Below, piece by piece: positions 54,669-63,987 of a stretch of 64,000 nt of DNA. The translations under genes were made by a program, and so were the position numbers. The stretch's first letter is position 1; each line of letters begins with the position of its first letter. The stretch covers positions 3,377,786-3,441,785 of the forward strand of contig NZ_CP036339.1 of assembly GCF_007746075.1 (NCBI RefSeq), in the 5' to 3' direction. The DNA comes from Lacipirellula limnantheis (lineage in GTDB: Bacteria; Planctomycetota; Planctomycetia; Pirellulales; Lacipirellulaceae). The notes under the pieces are model-generated. The model did no database searches. It saw only the letters and a program-made list of their open reading frames with translations, and was not told the DNA's origin.

Positions 54669-55010
54669 GTGCATTGGGACGTCGTCGATGTTGCGCTTGC
54701 TGATATTGCGCGGCGCTATCGCGTCGCATGCGACGCCAAAGAATTGATCGGGTCCGACGAACTCGGCAGCGAGCCAGCGTGGCCGTCTTGGCACCAGCAG
54801 CGTCTGGAAGTGCGACGTCAACACTCATTGCCCTTGTTCGGCGAGTTTCGCCAATGGCTCCAGGCCACCGAGCCGATCGTGCTGCCCAAGAGTCCCACCG
54901 GCCGAGCATTGCAGCACGTGTTGCCGCGTTGGGACGGTCTGGTCCGCCCCGTGGCAATCGGACGCAGGAATTAGCTGTTTTTAGGCAGTGAAAATGGCGG
55001 CGCGCCAAGT
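54669..55010 (+). pseudogene. IS66-family transposase relic
   Basis: The frame encodes QQRLEVRRQHSLPLFGEFRQ, then WLQATEPIVLPKSPTGRALQ and HVLPRWDGL, the conserved L-P-K-S-P-x-G-x-A-x-x-Y/H-x-L region of IS66 TnpC transposases. It then jumps directly to VRPVAIGRRN, followed by a TAG stop at 54972 and, in the same frame, LFLGSENGG. Family members read D-G-R-x-x-I-D-N-N-A-A-E-R-A-L between these parts and R-K-N-W-L-F-A-G at the stop. So about 20 codons with the catalytic region are deleted and the Trp codon TGG has become TAG. The element is dead. No terminal repeats or TnpA/TnpB parts were seen. Confidence 0.75.
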
Positions 55011-55408
55011 CGAATCATGTCGAGCCGTTTGCCTACGCGCGCGATCTACCGGTCCAGTTCTCCCGGCATTCGCCGCCTGCAGTGGCGGCGCTCCTGCCGA
55101 ACACTTGGTGGGCGGCGCATCCGGATCTCTCCGGTGCTGGTCACGGTAGGCGGGCGAATGCCAGGTGCTGGCGGCATGCATTTGTGCATATCAATCGGGG
55201 TGGCTGGTATCAATTGACCGCGTGCTGAATGGGATCGACTTAGCGGTGTCTTTTTCGACCTTCCCACGGAATTGAAGCCGTGCTCTCCCGCTAGATGCTA
55301 TCGCCATAACCCTTAAATCCACTAAACTTATCCCAGCTTCCCAGCCGATGGTCCCGTAGAAGGTCTATTCGTCTATGCGGTCTTTTCTTCCTGCTGGCAA
55401 CGATTGGA
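55011..55408. other. Intergenic region, nothing recognised
   Basis: About 400 bases between the IS66 relic and the porin-like gene. No gene supported; presumed promoter of the 55409 gene. Confidence 0.35.
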
Positions 55409-56767
55409 ATGCGTTTCACCGCGTTACATCACGCTGTGCTAGCGATGGCCGCTGTTAGCGGCAGATTCAGTGAAGCGCAATCACTTGAGCTGCCTTACGC
55501 TACGGTCGAAGGCGAAGGAATTGAGGCGGAGCAGGAAGACGCGGGTGCAACGCCCTATTTTGAGTCGTGCCAGCCATGCCAGGAGGCGAAGTCACCGCCT
55601 GACGAGGCCGATGCCATCTCGATCGCACTATTGAACCCCGCCAATCGACTGAAGGTACACGGCGGATTGGATACCCTGGGTGTCTTTAGTACGAAACGGC
55701 CGTTCCCATCGGGAATACCTCTCTTTCTGCTGCCCGATTCGCCCTTCGGACTCGATACAAACTCGTTTGACTTACACGCTCGGCAGAGTTATCTCGGGGC
55801 GTTGTTCTCGGGGCCACGCCTAGGAGAGTTTGACACGAGCGCTCAGATTCTCGCGTTCCTGCAAAACGATAATCTCTCGAACGACGAGTACGGATTACTG
55901 GTCTACTACGCTTATGGTGAAGTCAAGAACGACGAATGGCGGTTCGCGGCCGGGCTGCAGCAGGACGTCTTTAACCCGGTCAGCCCGACAATTGTCTACC
56001 TCACTAAGATGTACGCCTCTGGCAACACTGGTTCGTACCGCGGACAGCTTCGTGCCGAGCGACTGTGGGAAGGCGCCGACGACTTCGGCGTCACTTGGCA
56101 AGGCGCGTTGAGCGAACCCATCTCGACGCTGGTGACAAGCAACGTCGGACGCATCACCGAGGATAACGGTTGGCCGAACGTCGAGAGCCGCCTGCAGGTC
56201 GGATTTGGACCAAAGATGGAACTCCACGGCAGCCAGGTCCGGCCGCTCGAAGTCGGCGTATCCGGAGTGGTTGGTCAGTTTCGCACGACGCGAACGCTTT
56301 TGTTTGACGACCCAGCGGATCTACCGCCGCGGGCCGTAATCGATACTTGGGGCCTCGGTTCGGACGTCCAATTGTGGGCCAGCGAGGACTTTGGCGTCCG
56401 CGGCGAAGTCTACTGCGGCGAGGGCTTAGGCGAATACAACGGCGGAATCCTGCAAAGCTTCAATCCTGACACATTCCAGGACATTCGCACGGCCGGCGGG
56501 TTCGGTGAAGTTTTCTACTACTTCACCGACGCCTTCCATTTGCATGTCGGCTACGGCATTGACGACCCGAACGACACGGATCTCGCCCCGACGCAAATCC
56601 GCCGCAACCAGACTTACTTCGCGAACTTCGTGTGGGACCTCAGTAAGGTCGTACAACTGGGACTAGAGGTTGATTACCGCAAGACTGATTATACTCAGTT
56701 TCTACCCAACGCTTTTCTGGATAGCGATGCGGTCATCGTCGCCACGCGGTTCTTGTGGCGGTTTTGA
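55409..56767 (+). CDS. Outer-membrane beta-barrel (porin-like) protein
   Basis: 452 residues, signal peptide about 1-23 ending near EAQS. After an acidic linker, the protein reads as alternating beta-strands: RLKVHGGLDTLGVFSTKRPF, DLHARQSYLGALFSGPRLGE, YGLLVYYAYGEVKNDEWRFA, QLGLEVDYRKTDYTQFLPNA. The final strand AVIVATRFLWRF ends in aromatic Phe, the signal for BAM-dependent barrel insertion. The layout recalls DcaP-like or other carbohydrate-type porins in planctomycetes; the substrate is unknown. Stands alone with a small hairpin after the stop. Confidence 0.72.
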   Translation: MRFTALHHAVLAMAAVSGRFSEAQSLELPYATVEGEGIEAEQEDAGATPYFESCQPCQEAKSPPDEADAISIALLNPANRLKVHGGLDTLGVFSTKRPFPSGIPLFLLPDSPFGLDTNSFDLHARQSYLGALFSGPRLGEFDTSAQILAFLQNDNLSNDEYGLLVYYAYGEVKNDEWRFAAGLQQDVFNPVSPTIVYLTKMYASGNTGSYRGQLRAERLWEGADDFGVTWQGALSEPISTLVTSNVGRITEDNGWPNVESRLQVGFGPKMELHGSQVRPLEVGVSGVVGQFRTTRTLLFDDPADLPPRAVIDTWGLGSDVQLWASEDFGVRGEVYCGEGLGEYNGGILQSFNPDTFQDIRTAGGFGEVFYYFTDAFHLHVGYGIDDPNDTDLAPTQIRRNQTYFANFVWDLSKVVQLGLEVDYRKTDYTQFLPNAFLDSDAVIVATRFLWRF

Positions 56768-56786
56768 CTCGCCTATGCTAGGTCGG

Positions 56787-56801
56787 TTCGGCGCTGCCGA
56801 A
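56787..56801 (+). terminator. Small hairpin after the porin-like gene
   Basis: Perfect TTCGGC/GCCGAA arms with a 3-base loop, 20 bases after the stop codon. No T tract follows, so it is a weak candidate. Confidence 0.35.
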
Positions 56802-57055
56802 ATCCGTTCGATCTTGTTACCTCTCACCAGAACGCGGGACCGCTCGTATAAGACGCTGTCCCTGCCGTCAAACAATGCGCACATTCTCGAACAGCACAGT
56901 GCTCGCTGCGTCTTGGCCAACCGCCATTCGCGTAAACAACAAGCCGAAACCAAGACCCCAGAATCTCGATCGTGATACCTCGTGGTCCTACGATGGTTTT
57001 TCTGAGGTAATGAAGTGCAGTCCCAAGTGGCTTGTGAAATGGAGCTGAGCGGCGA

Positions 57056-58768
57056 TTAGCGTGCGTTGTAGATCGCTTTTCCCTCCTTGATGGTTTCCAG
57101 CACCTTCAAGTCTTCCAGTTCCGAGATAGGGACACGGTGCGGGTTCTTGTCGAGCACCACGAAGTCGGCCAGCTTGCCCACCTCGATGGAGCCGCGGTTG
57201 GCTTCCTCGTAGTGTTGGTAGGCGGCCCAAAGGGTGAGCGATTTGAGTGCCGCGTTCACGTCGATGCACTGTCCGGCCCCGAGGATATCACCGCTGCGGG
57301 TGCGGCGGGTGACCACCGACGCCAGGATCCGAATGGCGCTTGGCAGAGCGACCGGAGCGTCGTGATGCTGGGAGAAGATCATTCCCCGGCGGAGGGCCGA
57401 GCGGGCTGGGCTAATCCGCTCTGCCCGCTCGGCGCCGAGTACCGAATCGCGGTGCCAATCACCCCAGTAGAAGCAGTGCATGCCGAACATGGACGGGAAC
57501 AGGCCGTATTCCTGCATCGCGTCGAGTTGGTCTTCGCGGACCGTCTGGCAATGGATCATTACGTCCCGCCGGTCCTTGCCCTTGCCAAGCTTCGCACGGG
57601 CGTCCTTCACTGCACCGATCATCATGTCGCCGGCCGCGTCGCCGTTGCAATGGGCGAGGAACTGCCAGCCCTTCTCGTAGCAGAGGGCGACCTTGCGGTT
57701 CACTTCTTCGGCAGGGACGGTCGGGTAGCCCCGGAAGTTCGACTGTTGGCCATGTGGCGGGATGAAGTAGGGCTGCGACAGGAACGCCGTTTTCCCCTGC
57801 GGAGAGCCGTCGAAGCTGAGCTTCACCCCGGCGATGCGGTAGCCGTTCTTCATCGCCTTGCTGTACCACGGGGTGTCTATGCCGAACGGTGTGTCAGAGA
57901 AGGTGAGGTCCGGATACGAGGCCACGTCGATCAGCATCTTCTTTCCTTCGGCCAGTCGCATCCAGGTCTTGTCGAGGACGGCGTTCGACCGACCTTCCTG
58001 GGCGAACGTGTACCCATTAGCGGCGTACAGCCGCTGCCCAGCGACGCCGAGGCTGTCCAACTCGGCTTCGCCCATCTTCGGCAGCACCTTCACCGCCGCC
58101 ATCATGAACGCCGTCTCTTCCAACACGCCGTCCGGCGTCTTGCCATCCTTCTCGCGGCGGATGACGCCACCCGGCGGGTTCTTGGTGTCGGCGGTAATGC
58201 CGGCCAGTTCCAGCGCCTTGGTATTCATCGCAGCCAGATGGGACGACTGGTGGATTATGAGGACGGGAAGATCCTGTGACACTTCGTCGAGCTCGTGCCG
58301 AGTCGGGTGCCGTTGCTCCTTCAACTGGGCGTCGTCGTACCCGAAGCCGAGGATGAGTTGGAATTTCTTGGCCGTTGCGCCCGCGGCCCACTTCTTGAGT
58401 TCCGCTTGCAGGTCGGCAATGTCCTTGACGGTGTGGTCGGGCGGGGCCAGCAGGTTGGCCGACGCCGCCTGCACGCCGACGTACATGCAGTGCCCGTGGC
58501 CATCGACGAAGCCCGGCAACAGGGTCTTGCCGTCCAGGTCGATGATTTTGGTGTTCTCGCCCTTAAGTTTCAGCACATCGGCCTTCTTGCCCACGGCGAT
58601 GATCTTGCCGTCCTTGATCGCGACTGCCTCAGCGGTCGGATTCCTATCGTCGATGGTGACCACGTCGCCGCCGTGGTAAATGACATCGGCGGTCTCGGCG
58701 AAGGAATCGGCGACGGCGATTGTCAGCAAAGAACACGCAAGTGCTAATGAGCGAACTGCCGAGTGCAT
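57056..58768 (-). CDS. YtcJ-type amidohydrolase, exported
   Basis: 570 residues from MHSAVRSLALACSLLTIAVA, a signal peptide ending near SFA-ET. The mature part begins DVIYHGGDVVTIDDRNPTAE and reaches the metal motif LLPGFVDGHGHC (about 78-89; H-G-H on strand 1). Further features are IIHQSSHLAAMNTKALELAG, YTFAQEGRSNAVLDKTWMRL, QFLAHCNGDAAGDMMIGAVK (metal-binding His), and VMIHCQTVREDQLDAMQEYG. The end LKSLTLWAAYQHYEEANRGS, then IEVGKLADFVVLDKNP is the composite-domain signature of YtcJ/N-substituted formamide deformylase-like proteins. Likely periplasmic hydrolase of unknown substrate. Single gene. Confidence 0.85.
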   Translation of the reverse strand: MHSAVRSLALACSLLTIAVADSFAETADVIYHGGDVVTIDDRNPTAEAVAIKDGKIIAVGKKADVLKLKGENTKIIDLDGKTLLPGFVDGHGHCMYVGVQAASANLLAPPDHTVKDIADLQAELKKWAAGATAKKFQLILGFGYDDAQLKEQRHPTRHELDEVSQDLPVLIIHQSSHLAAMNTKALELAGITADTKNPPGGVIRREKDGKTPDGVLEETAFMMAAVKVLPKMGEAELDSLGVAGQRLYAANGYTFAQEGRSNAVLDKTWMRLAEGKKMLIDVASYPDLTFSDTPFGIDTPWYSKAMKNGYRIAGVKLSFDGSPQGKTAFLSQPYFIPPHGQQSNFRGYPTVPAEEVNRKVALCYEKGWQFLAHCNGDAAGDMMIGAVKDARAKLGKGKDRRDVMIHCQTVREDQLDAMQEYGLFPSMFGMHCFYWGDWHRDSVLGAERAERISPARSALRRGMIFSQHHDAPVALPSAIRILASVVTRRTRSGDILGAGQCIDVNAALKSLTLWAAYQHYEEANRGSIEVGKLADFVVLDKNPHRVPISELEDLKVLETIKEGKAIYNAR

Positions 58769-59309
58769 AGGTGAGTTCCACGAACGGTTAAGAAGGGCCA
58801 TGTCGGCGGCGTGCATCGCGATCGGCCGGAACAGCACGGCCAAGCCAGCACGCCCCGAAGCGACAACGTCGCCCGGTCGACGGCGACGAGCGAAAGCCGA
58901 ACCTGATTATCTCCGCTTTTCCAACTTTTGGAAGTTGCGAAGCACTGCATCGATTTGTTGGGGGACTGGTGCGGCCGACCGCTGCGAATTCTGTGAAGCG
59001 TGACGATTTCACGTTCGACGGCCAACCGAACCTGTGTCTGTGGCGCAGTCAATTGGACCGGTGCAATTTCTATCTGGACGATTTACTGCTTCGGCGCCGG
59101 TTGCATGCGACGTAGGCGGACTGAGACTCGTATCGTTGGGCTCGGCGTAAGACCAGCAACTGCAACGTGCGTCATCGTCGTTAGGCACTTGTCGGACGTA
59201 TGCCCCGCCGCGGCCGATCGCTCACTCCAGAGATGTTCCGCCTCTGCTCGATCGCCGCCACTTCGGCCAACTTCGCCAACGTTCGCAGGCATAGGCCAAC
59301 CGACTGAAG
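58769..59309. other. Intergenic region, nothing recognised
   Basis: About 540 bases between the YtcJ-type gene and a kinase fragment. No gene supported; the promoter of the 58768 gene should lie here. Confidence 0.35.
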
Positions 59310-59382
59310 TTGGACGCCTGAAATGGTGGGCATCCAGTGATCAGCGCATAGAGCGTCGCGTCTAAGGAATACCCAGGATGGC
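59310..59382 (-). pseudogene. Fragment of a Ser/Thr kinase gene
   Basis: The minus frame reads GYSLDATLYALITGCPPFQA. This matches kinase subdomain IX (D-x-Y-S-L-G-A-T-L-Y-A-L-L-T-G-x-P-P-F-x-A) of planctomycete kinases. There are no other kinase motifs on either side, so only about 25 codons survive. It is likely the trace of a lost kinase gene. Confidence 0.5.
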
Positions 59383-59456
59383 GGGCCGATCTACGGCCCC
59401 GTCGCTGGCTCAAGACGGGGCAATCGTCTAGCGGCAAGTTCCCAGCGCGTTGAAAC

Positions 59457-60290
59457 TCACGGGCTCGTGAATTCGTTCGACTTCGCATCCGGCAGTTCCA
59501 CTGCCGATGAGCGAGTCCGAGTCAAGGCGCGGGCCAGTAGTTCGCCTCGGCTGTGGACTTCCAAGGTGTCGTACAGCCGAGTGACGTGGTTATGGACGGT
59601 TCGCGGGCTCAAATCTAATTCGCTGGCGATTTCCTTTTCGCTCCGTCCAGCGCAGAGCAACCACAGAACCTGGCGGAGTCGTTCTGGCAAGCCCTCGATA
59701 AGTGGATCCTCGCCGACCGGGGTCACGATTCGCTGACGCCATGCACGAGCCAACTCCAAATGCACTCTACGAAAATCTCGCCGCTCGGAAACGGTGTACT
59801 GCGGCTTGCCCCATTCGCGGTGCACCGCCATCCCAAAGATGCGACGAATGCTCATGGCCACAAAATGAGATTCCATTTGTGCGTCAATTCCGATCGCCTG
59901 ATGGATCTCACGCGCGACTTCGGATGAATACCATTCGTCGTCGGTCATCACGTCTTGTCGACGCACAGTGACAAAATGAGAAGCAATAGCGACTGATCTC
60001 CGCAGGAATTCGCTCTTGAAGGCGTTTCCTTCCGCCCAATAACCACGGCGCCAAATCTCCGCTTCCTGCTGGTTAAGACCTCGTTGCAGTGCGATTTCGG
60101 CACGGACCCATTCATCAGGTCGGCGGGGCAAGGGCGCTAACGCGATCGCCACGAATCGCGCGTCGAACAGGTCGCGCAAGCCGGCCATCAGACAATCCGT
60201 CCAGCGCTCGGCGTCGTTTCCCAACTGACAGACATCGGTGACGAGCCGATGGGCGGCGGTTAGTTTCCGTCTCGCAATTCGCGTCGACAT
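59457..60290 (-). CDS. LuxR-type transcriptional regulator
   Basis: 277 residues; GAGGCG about 9 bases before the ATG. Residues 1-195 form an alpha/beta sensor-like part (RRKLTAAHRLVTDVCQLGND, FDARFVAIALAPLPRRPDEW, WYSSEVAREIHQAIGIDAQM) with no recognised ligand family. The C-terminal domain is a clear LuxR/FixJ helix-turn-helix: LPERLRQVLWLLCAGRSEKE, IASELDLSPRTVHNHVTRLY, LEVHSRGELLARAL. The conserved E-I-A-x-x-L-x-x-S-x-x-T-V-x-x-H/N-x pattern is complete. It should activate or repress genes in response to an unknown signal; no autoinducer or kinase partner is adjacent. Confidence 0.85.
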   Translation of the reverse strand: MSTRIARRKLTAAHRLVTDVCQLGNDAERWTDCLMAGLRDLFDARFVAIALAPLPRRPDEWVRAEIALQRGLNQQEAEIWRRGYWAEGNAFKSEFLRRSVAIASHFVTVRRQDVMTDDEWYSSEVAREIHQAIGIDAQMESHFVAMSIRRIFGMAVHREWGKPQYTVSERRDFRRVHLELARAWRQRIVTPVGEDPLIEGLPERLRQVLWLLCAGRSEKEIASELDLSPRTVHNHVTRLYDTLEVHSRGELLARALTRTRSSAVELPDAKSNEFTSP

Positions 60291-61158
60291 GCTGGGATGA
60301 CGCCTCGGTTGGTGAGACTCGCGGCACTTCCGCCCAGTGACTGCGACTGTCTGGTGATTTGCTTAGGCTGTTTGGCTCAATTGCTTTCGCAAGTAGGACT
60401 AGCCACGATCTGCTAGTGCGCTCTTCGGGCTCCCCAAGCACGGCGCGGCGCGACAGCGACGGGGAATCAGGAGATGCAAGCCTAACCCACGCGATCGTAC
60501 ACCCACATTCTGCTCGGTCAAGCATTGCACCCATGGAGAAATCTATCTGCGACAATCTGCGACGGCTTTTCAAGGCTTCGCGCCCGGATGGGCGGGCAGA
60601 TGCCGAGAGTTGCTCGCTTTCGCGCCGCGGGTGCTAGTCGCCAGCGAGCTAACCAGCTATCGACGCCAACCGCGAGGGTGCGGCGATGTGTGCTTTCGGT
60701 TGTCCGACCTCCTAATTTCCCAAGCGGGAGAGCGGGAAGGGCTCGGCGGGATTGAGCTAATTAGCCCAATAGATTTTGCGAAACGTGCGTTTAGCATGCT
60801 CAGTACACGAAGTGCCGGTCTCATTCGCTGCTGCCGTGAGCGAGTGCCCCCAGCCGGAGACGAGTACGGGTGGCAGCAAGCGCGTAAAGCGGAAAAGCTG
60901 ACGTCCGACCCTTGCCGATAGGCCGTGAGTGTTTGTGAATCGCGTTCGGCGAGCCCCGAGCGGCAGGGACGCATCGTCTGCTTATGCCTTATTTGATCTG
61001 CAACTTATTCGTCCGCCCAATCTCGCTCCTGATTCGCCATCGCGGACCTCCTGGGTTAGTAGGACAACGGCTTAACGGGCTAGCCATCAAAAACGAGAGC
61101 GCGTGTGACGGAACCTATACCTTGCTCTTGCCACTCCACCTCAAATGAGACCTTCCTA
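60291..61158. other. Long intergenic region, nothing recognised
   Basis: About 870 bases between the divergent LuxR-type gene and the fused PEP-CTERM gene. Short frames only; no motif or repeat. Confidence 0.4.
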
Positions 61159-62796
61159 ATGAAAACGTTTAACCATCTGCTTTGTTCGCGACTGTCAGCG
61201 GCATTGACAGCTGGCTTGTTCCTAAGCGTAGCCACGGGCGAGGCATCCGCTTTCGAATATCTGGCTCGCTTCACGGGCGAAGTTACCGAAGTCGTTGACG
61301 ACCTCAACTGGTTTGCCGACTCAATTAACGTTGGTACGCCGATTGAAGGAATGTACAACTTTTTCGATCCAGGCTACGAGAAGCAAACCTACTTCAACGA
61401 CTCGTCGGAGGTCGGGTACCGATACTTTTTCGCAACCGGCGGCAACTCCAGCATTCCCGTGCTGCCAGTGAAAATGAACCTGGCAATCGGCGGTTATCAC
61501 TACACGACGAGCGGAGGGCCGGTTTACTACGCAATTCGCGTGCTCAATGACAGCACGGGGTTCGTCGTTGGCGACGCTTACAGCGTGCAGAGTCCGTTAG
61601 AGTTTCCGATACACTTTACGGATTGGACCGGAGATCCAGTCAATGACCCCGACGGAGTGTTTTACCCGTATCTGGGAATGGGCATTGACCTCGTCGATCC
61701 TACAGGGACGGCGCTCTCGTCGACCGATCTCCCCCTGTCGGCGCCCCTCCTGTCGAAGTTTGCGTCTGCCACGGGGCAGATCTACATTGCCGACGGAAAT
61801 GGAGAGCCTAGCTACGCTGAAGCCAGATTTCGCATTAAGACGCTGCAACTACAAGTGGTGCCCGAGCCCTCTCAATGCGTTTTGGCGACAATCGCATTTG
61901 CGGCGGGCGTCCTCGGACTCAAGAATTCTCCGCGTCGACGCAGCATCTCTCGATCAACCTATAGATCAACGACCCCGACAGGAAAGCAAGGTGCTTTAGC
62001 GGTCGTAGTTGCAGCTTGCATCGCCGGCGGGGCCTTGGACGCCGGCGCCGCGGACTATGTGCTTACCGCTTCAGGTCCATTTGAGTCGACGGCGAGCCAG
62101 TCGTATGGCTTCGATGGAGCAACGAATGTTGAGGGCCACTTGCCTTCGCTTTACGACGCGACCCGACTGGCCGGAGGCTCGTTTAAGGCGACCTATCGAT
62201 TCACAGCGACTGATCCGCCGGCGAGCGGCAATGTTGCCGACTACGATTTCGGAGGGCTCCAAGGTCTGTCATACGAGTTGTTGGATTCCTCAGGCTCCGT
62301 AGTTCATGTTGGCGGCAATTCGTCGGCTCACGCCGCCACGGTGTTCAATAACTTCGATTTTGCCGGGACGACTCGCGATACAGTTAACTTCGTCGCCTTT
62401 GTCAACAGCGTGTCTGGGCTCAGTAGCCCTCCGGCGCTTTACCAGTCGCAAGCCGACTTCTTTGCAATCCAATCGTTTCTTGGATTCACTGGCGCTGTAA
62501 CCGGCGGCGCCGATTACATCACTGGGTTGTCGGTGCCCCTCAGTCCATCCACTTACCTTGGCTTCCCCAATCGATCGTTTCGCACCTCCATGTCGTTCAA
62601 CGACGGTGATACGCTCGACTTTTTGGAACCCTACCAATACGTCGAATCGTCCGTGCAATACCTCATCACCGAAGTGAAACTCACGGCTGTACCGGAGCCG
62701 GGGTCCATCGCAATTCTTGGTTTCGGCCTGCTCTCTGCGACATGCTGGCGTCAGTTATCCGTGAAGTCGGCGAGGGCGCGTGATTCGTTGCAGTAG
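61159..62796 (+). CDS. Apparent fusion of two PEP-CTERM proteins
   Basis: 545 residues from MKTFNHLLCSRLSAALTAGL. First half: signal peptide about 1-31, a beta-rich domain (ARFTGEVTEVVDDLNWFADS, GTPIEGMYNFFDPGYEKQTY), then a full PEP-CTERM signal at 233-261 (VVPEPSQCVLATIAFAAGVL and the end KNSPRRR). The frame goes on without a stop through 13 polar residues to a second signal-peptide-like segment (KQGALAVVVAACIAGGALDA, about 276-296), a second beta-rich domain (ASGPFESTASQSYGFDGATN) and a second PEP-CTERM signal near the end (VPEPGSIAILGFGLLSATCW). No internal start codon was found ahead of the second signal. The arrangement looks like two tandem genes joined by loss of a stop and start. Confidence 0.75.
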   Translation: MKTFNHLLCSRLSAALTAGLFLSVATGEASAFEYLARFTGEVTEVVDDLNWFADSINVGTPIEGMYNFFDPGYEKQTYFNDSSEVGYRYFFATGGNSSIPVLPVKMNLAIGGYHYTTSGGPVYYAIRVLNDSTGFVVGDAYSVQSPLEFPIHFTDWTGDPVNDPDGVFYPYLGMGIDLVDPTGTALSSTDLPLSAPLLSKFASATGQIYIADGNGEPSYAEARFRIKTLQLQVVPEPSQCVLATIAFAAGVLGLKNSPRRRSISRSTYRSTTPTGKQGALAVVVAACIAGGALDAGAADYVLTASGPFESTASQSYGFDGATNVEGHLPSLYDATRLAGGSFKATYRFTATDPPASGNVADYDFGGLQGLSYELLDSSGSVVHVGGNSSAHAATVFNNFDFAGTTRDTVNFVAFVNSVSGLSSPPALYQSQADFFAIQSFLGFTGAVTGGADYITGLSVPLSPSTYLGFPNRSFRTSMSFNDGDTLDFLEPYQYVESSVQYLITEVKLTAVPEPGSIAILGFGLLSATCWRQLSVKSARARDSLQ

Positions 62797-62865
62797 CGAC
62801 GCTTTCGAGGGCGCTATCGTCGAGACACGTACCTTGGACTTGATAGGCGACGAAAGGGTGAATCA

Positions 62866-63987
62866 ATGATGCGACGACTTCGCAACAGGGCCGGGGTGCT
62901 GGCCGCCACGCTGCTTGTGATGATGACTGCCGGCAGCGCCGCTGGAGCCGCCTACCAGGCGACGCTGCTTTCATCCCCGGGTGCTAACGGTGCGGCTGCC
63001 TACGGCGTCTCGGGCACAAGCATTGTCGGAAATTCGTATCCGGACGCGATCTTGTGGAACGGCGCGACGAACGCCTTCGTGAGCCTCAACCCCGGGCCAG
63101 AGTGGTCGTCGTTCGCCTACGCCGTCGATGGCAATCATCAGGCGGGGTACGGTTGGACGACCACGAACGCCGACAGCCATGCGCTGCTGTGGAACGGCAC
63201 GGCCGCGAGCTACGTCGATCTGAACCCGGCCGGGTTCTACAGCAGTCAAGCCTACGGAGTATCGGGAAACGCACAGGTCGGCGGCGGCGGTCTGATTACC
63301 AACCCCAGCGGGGGCGGCGGACACGCGCTCCTCTGGCACGGCTCGGCGGCCAGCGCCGTTGACCTGCATCCTGCCGGCTACGCGGGCTCCGTCGCCGCCG
63401 CCGTTTTTGGGGACAACATCGTCGGCACAGCTCGCCAGTCAAATTTCGGGGGCTACGACCAAGCCGTTCTCTGGACGGGCCCCTCTCACACGCTCACGAC
63501 GCTTCATCCCGCCGGCTTTGCCGCAAGCTCCGCCCGCGGGGTTTCGCAAGACAGCCAGGTGGGACGCGGCTTTGTCTCGTCACCCTTCGGCGGCGATCGA
63601 CATGCGTTATTGTGGCACGGCTCCGCCGCCAGCGTCATCGACCTCAACCCGAGCGGATTCAATCGGACCGAGGCTGTCGGCGTTGCCGGAATGAAACAAG
63701 TCGGTTTTGGGCAAGGCTCAGCCACTGGCGGCAACGACCACGCCCTTCTCTGGCAAGGAACCGCCGCCAGCGTCTTCGATCTCCATTCGCTGCTGGTCGG
63801 GTTGGGTCCCGCATTCATCACTTCCGAAGCCCAATCCATCGACGCCAGCGGCGTCATCGTCGGCTTCGCATCGGATGGCCAAACGTCTTACGCCGTCAAA
63901 TGGTCGCCCGTTCCGGAGCCAACGGCGCTGGCATTGATCGTAACGGGTCTCCTCGCCGCAGGCGGAATACGTCGCCGTTCGAGATGA
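62866..63987 (+). CDS. PEP-CTERM protein with HAF-like tandem repeats
   Basis: 373 residues; AAGGGTG about 8 bases before the ATG. Signal peptide ends near GAA-YQ. The body consists of six units of about 50 residues. The consensus is H-A-L-L-W-x-G-x-A-A-S-x-x-D-L-x-P-x-G-F, then x-x-S-x-A-x-G-V-x-G-x-x-Q-V-G-x-G; examples are HALLWNGTAASYVDLNPAGF and HALLWHGSAASVIDLNPSGF. This resembles HAF-type repeats of exported planctomycete proteins and should fold as a beta-propeller or beta-helix (inference). The last unit is longer. The C-terminus has VPEPTALALIVTGLLAAGGI and IRRRSR, a PEP-CTERM signal without a dockerin stub. It follows the fused gene by 69 bases. Confidence 0.83.
   Translation: MMRRLRNRAGVLAATLLVMMTAGSAAGAAYQATLLSSPGANGAAAYGVSGTSIVGNSYPDAILWNGATNAFVSLNPGPEWSSFAYAVDGNHQAGYGWTTTNADSHALLWNGTAASYVDLNPAGFYSSQAYGVSGNAQVGGGGLITNPSGGGGHALLWHGSAASAVDLHPAGYAGSVAAAVFGDNIVGTARQSNFGGYDQAVLWTGPSHTLTTLHPAGFAASSARGVSQDSQVGRGFVSSPFGGDRHALLWHGSAASVIDLNPSGFNRTEAVGVAGMKQVGFGQGSATGGNDHALLWQGTAASVFDLHSLLVGLGPAFITSEAQSIDASGVIVGFASDGQTSYAVKWSPVPEPTALALIVTGLLAAGGIRRRSR

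Noticed and set aside
57137-58279. 380-codon plus frame opposite the YtcJ-type gene
   Set aside because: Antisense shadow; composition follows the complementary codons of the real gene.
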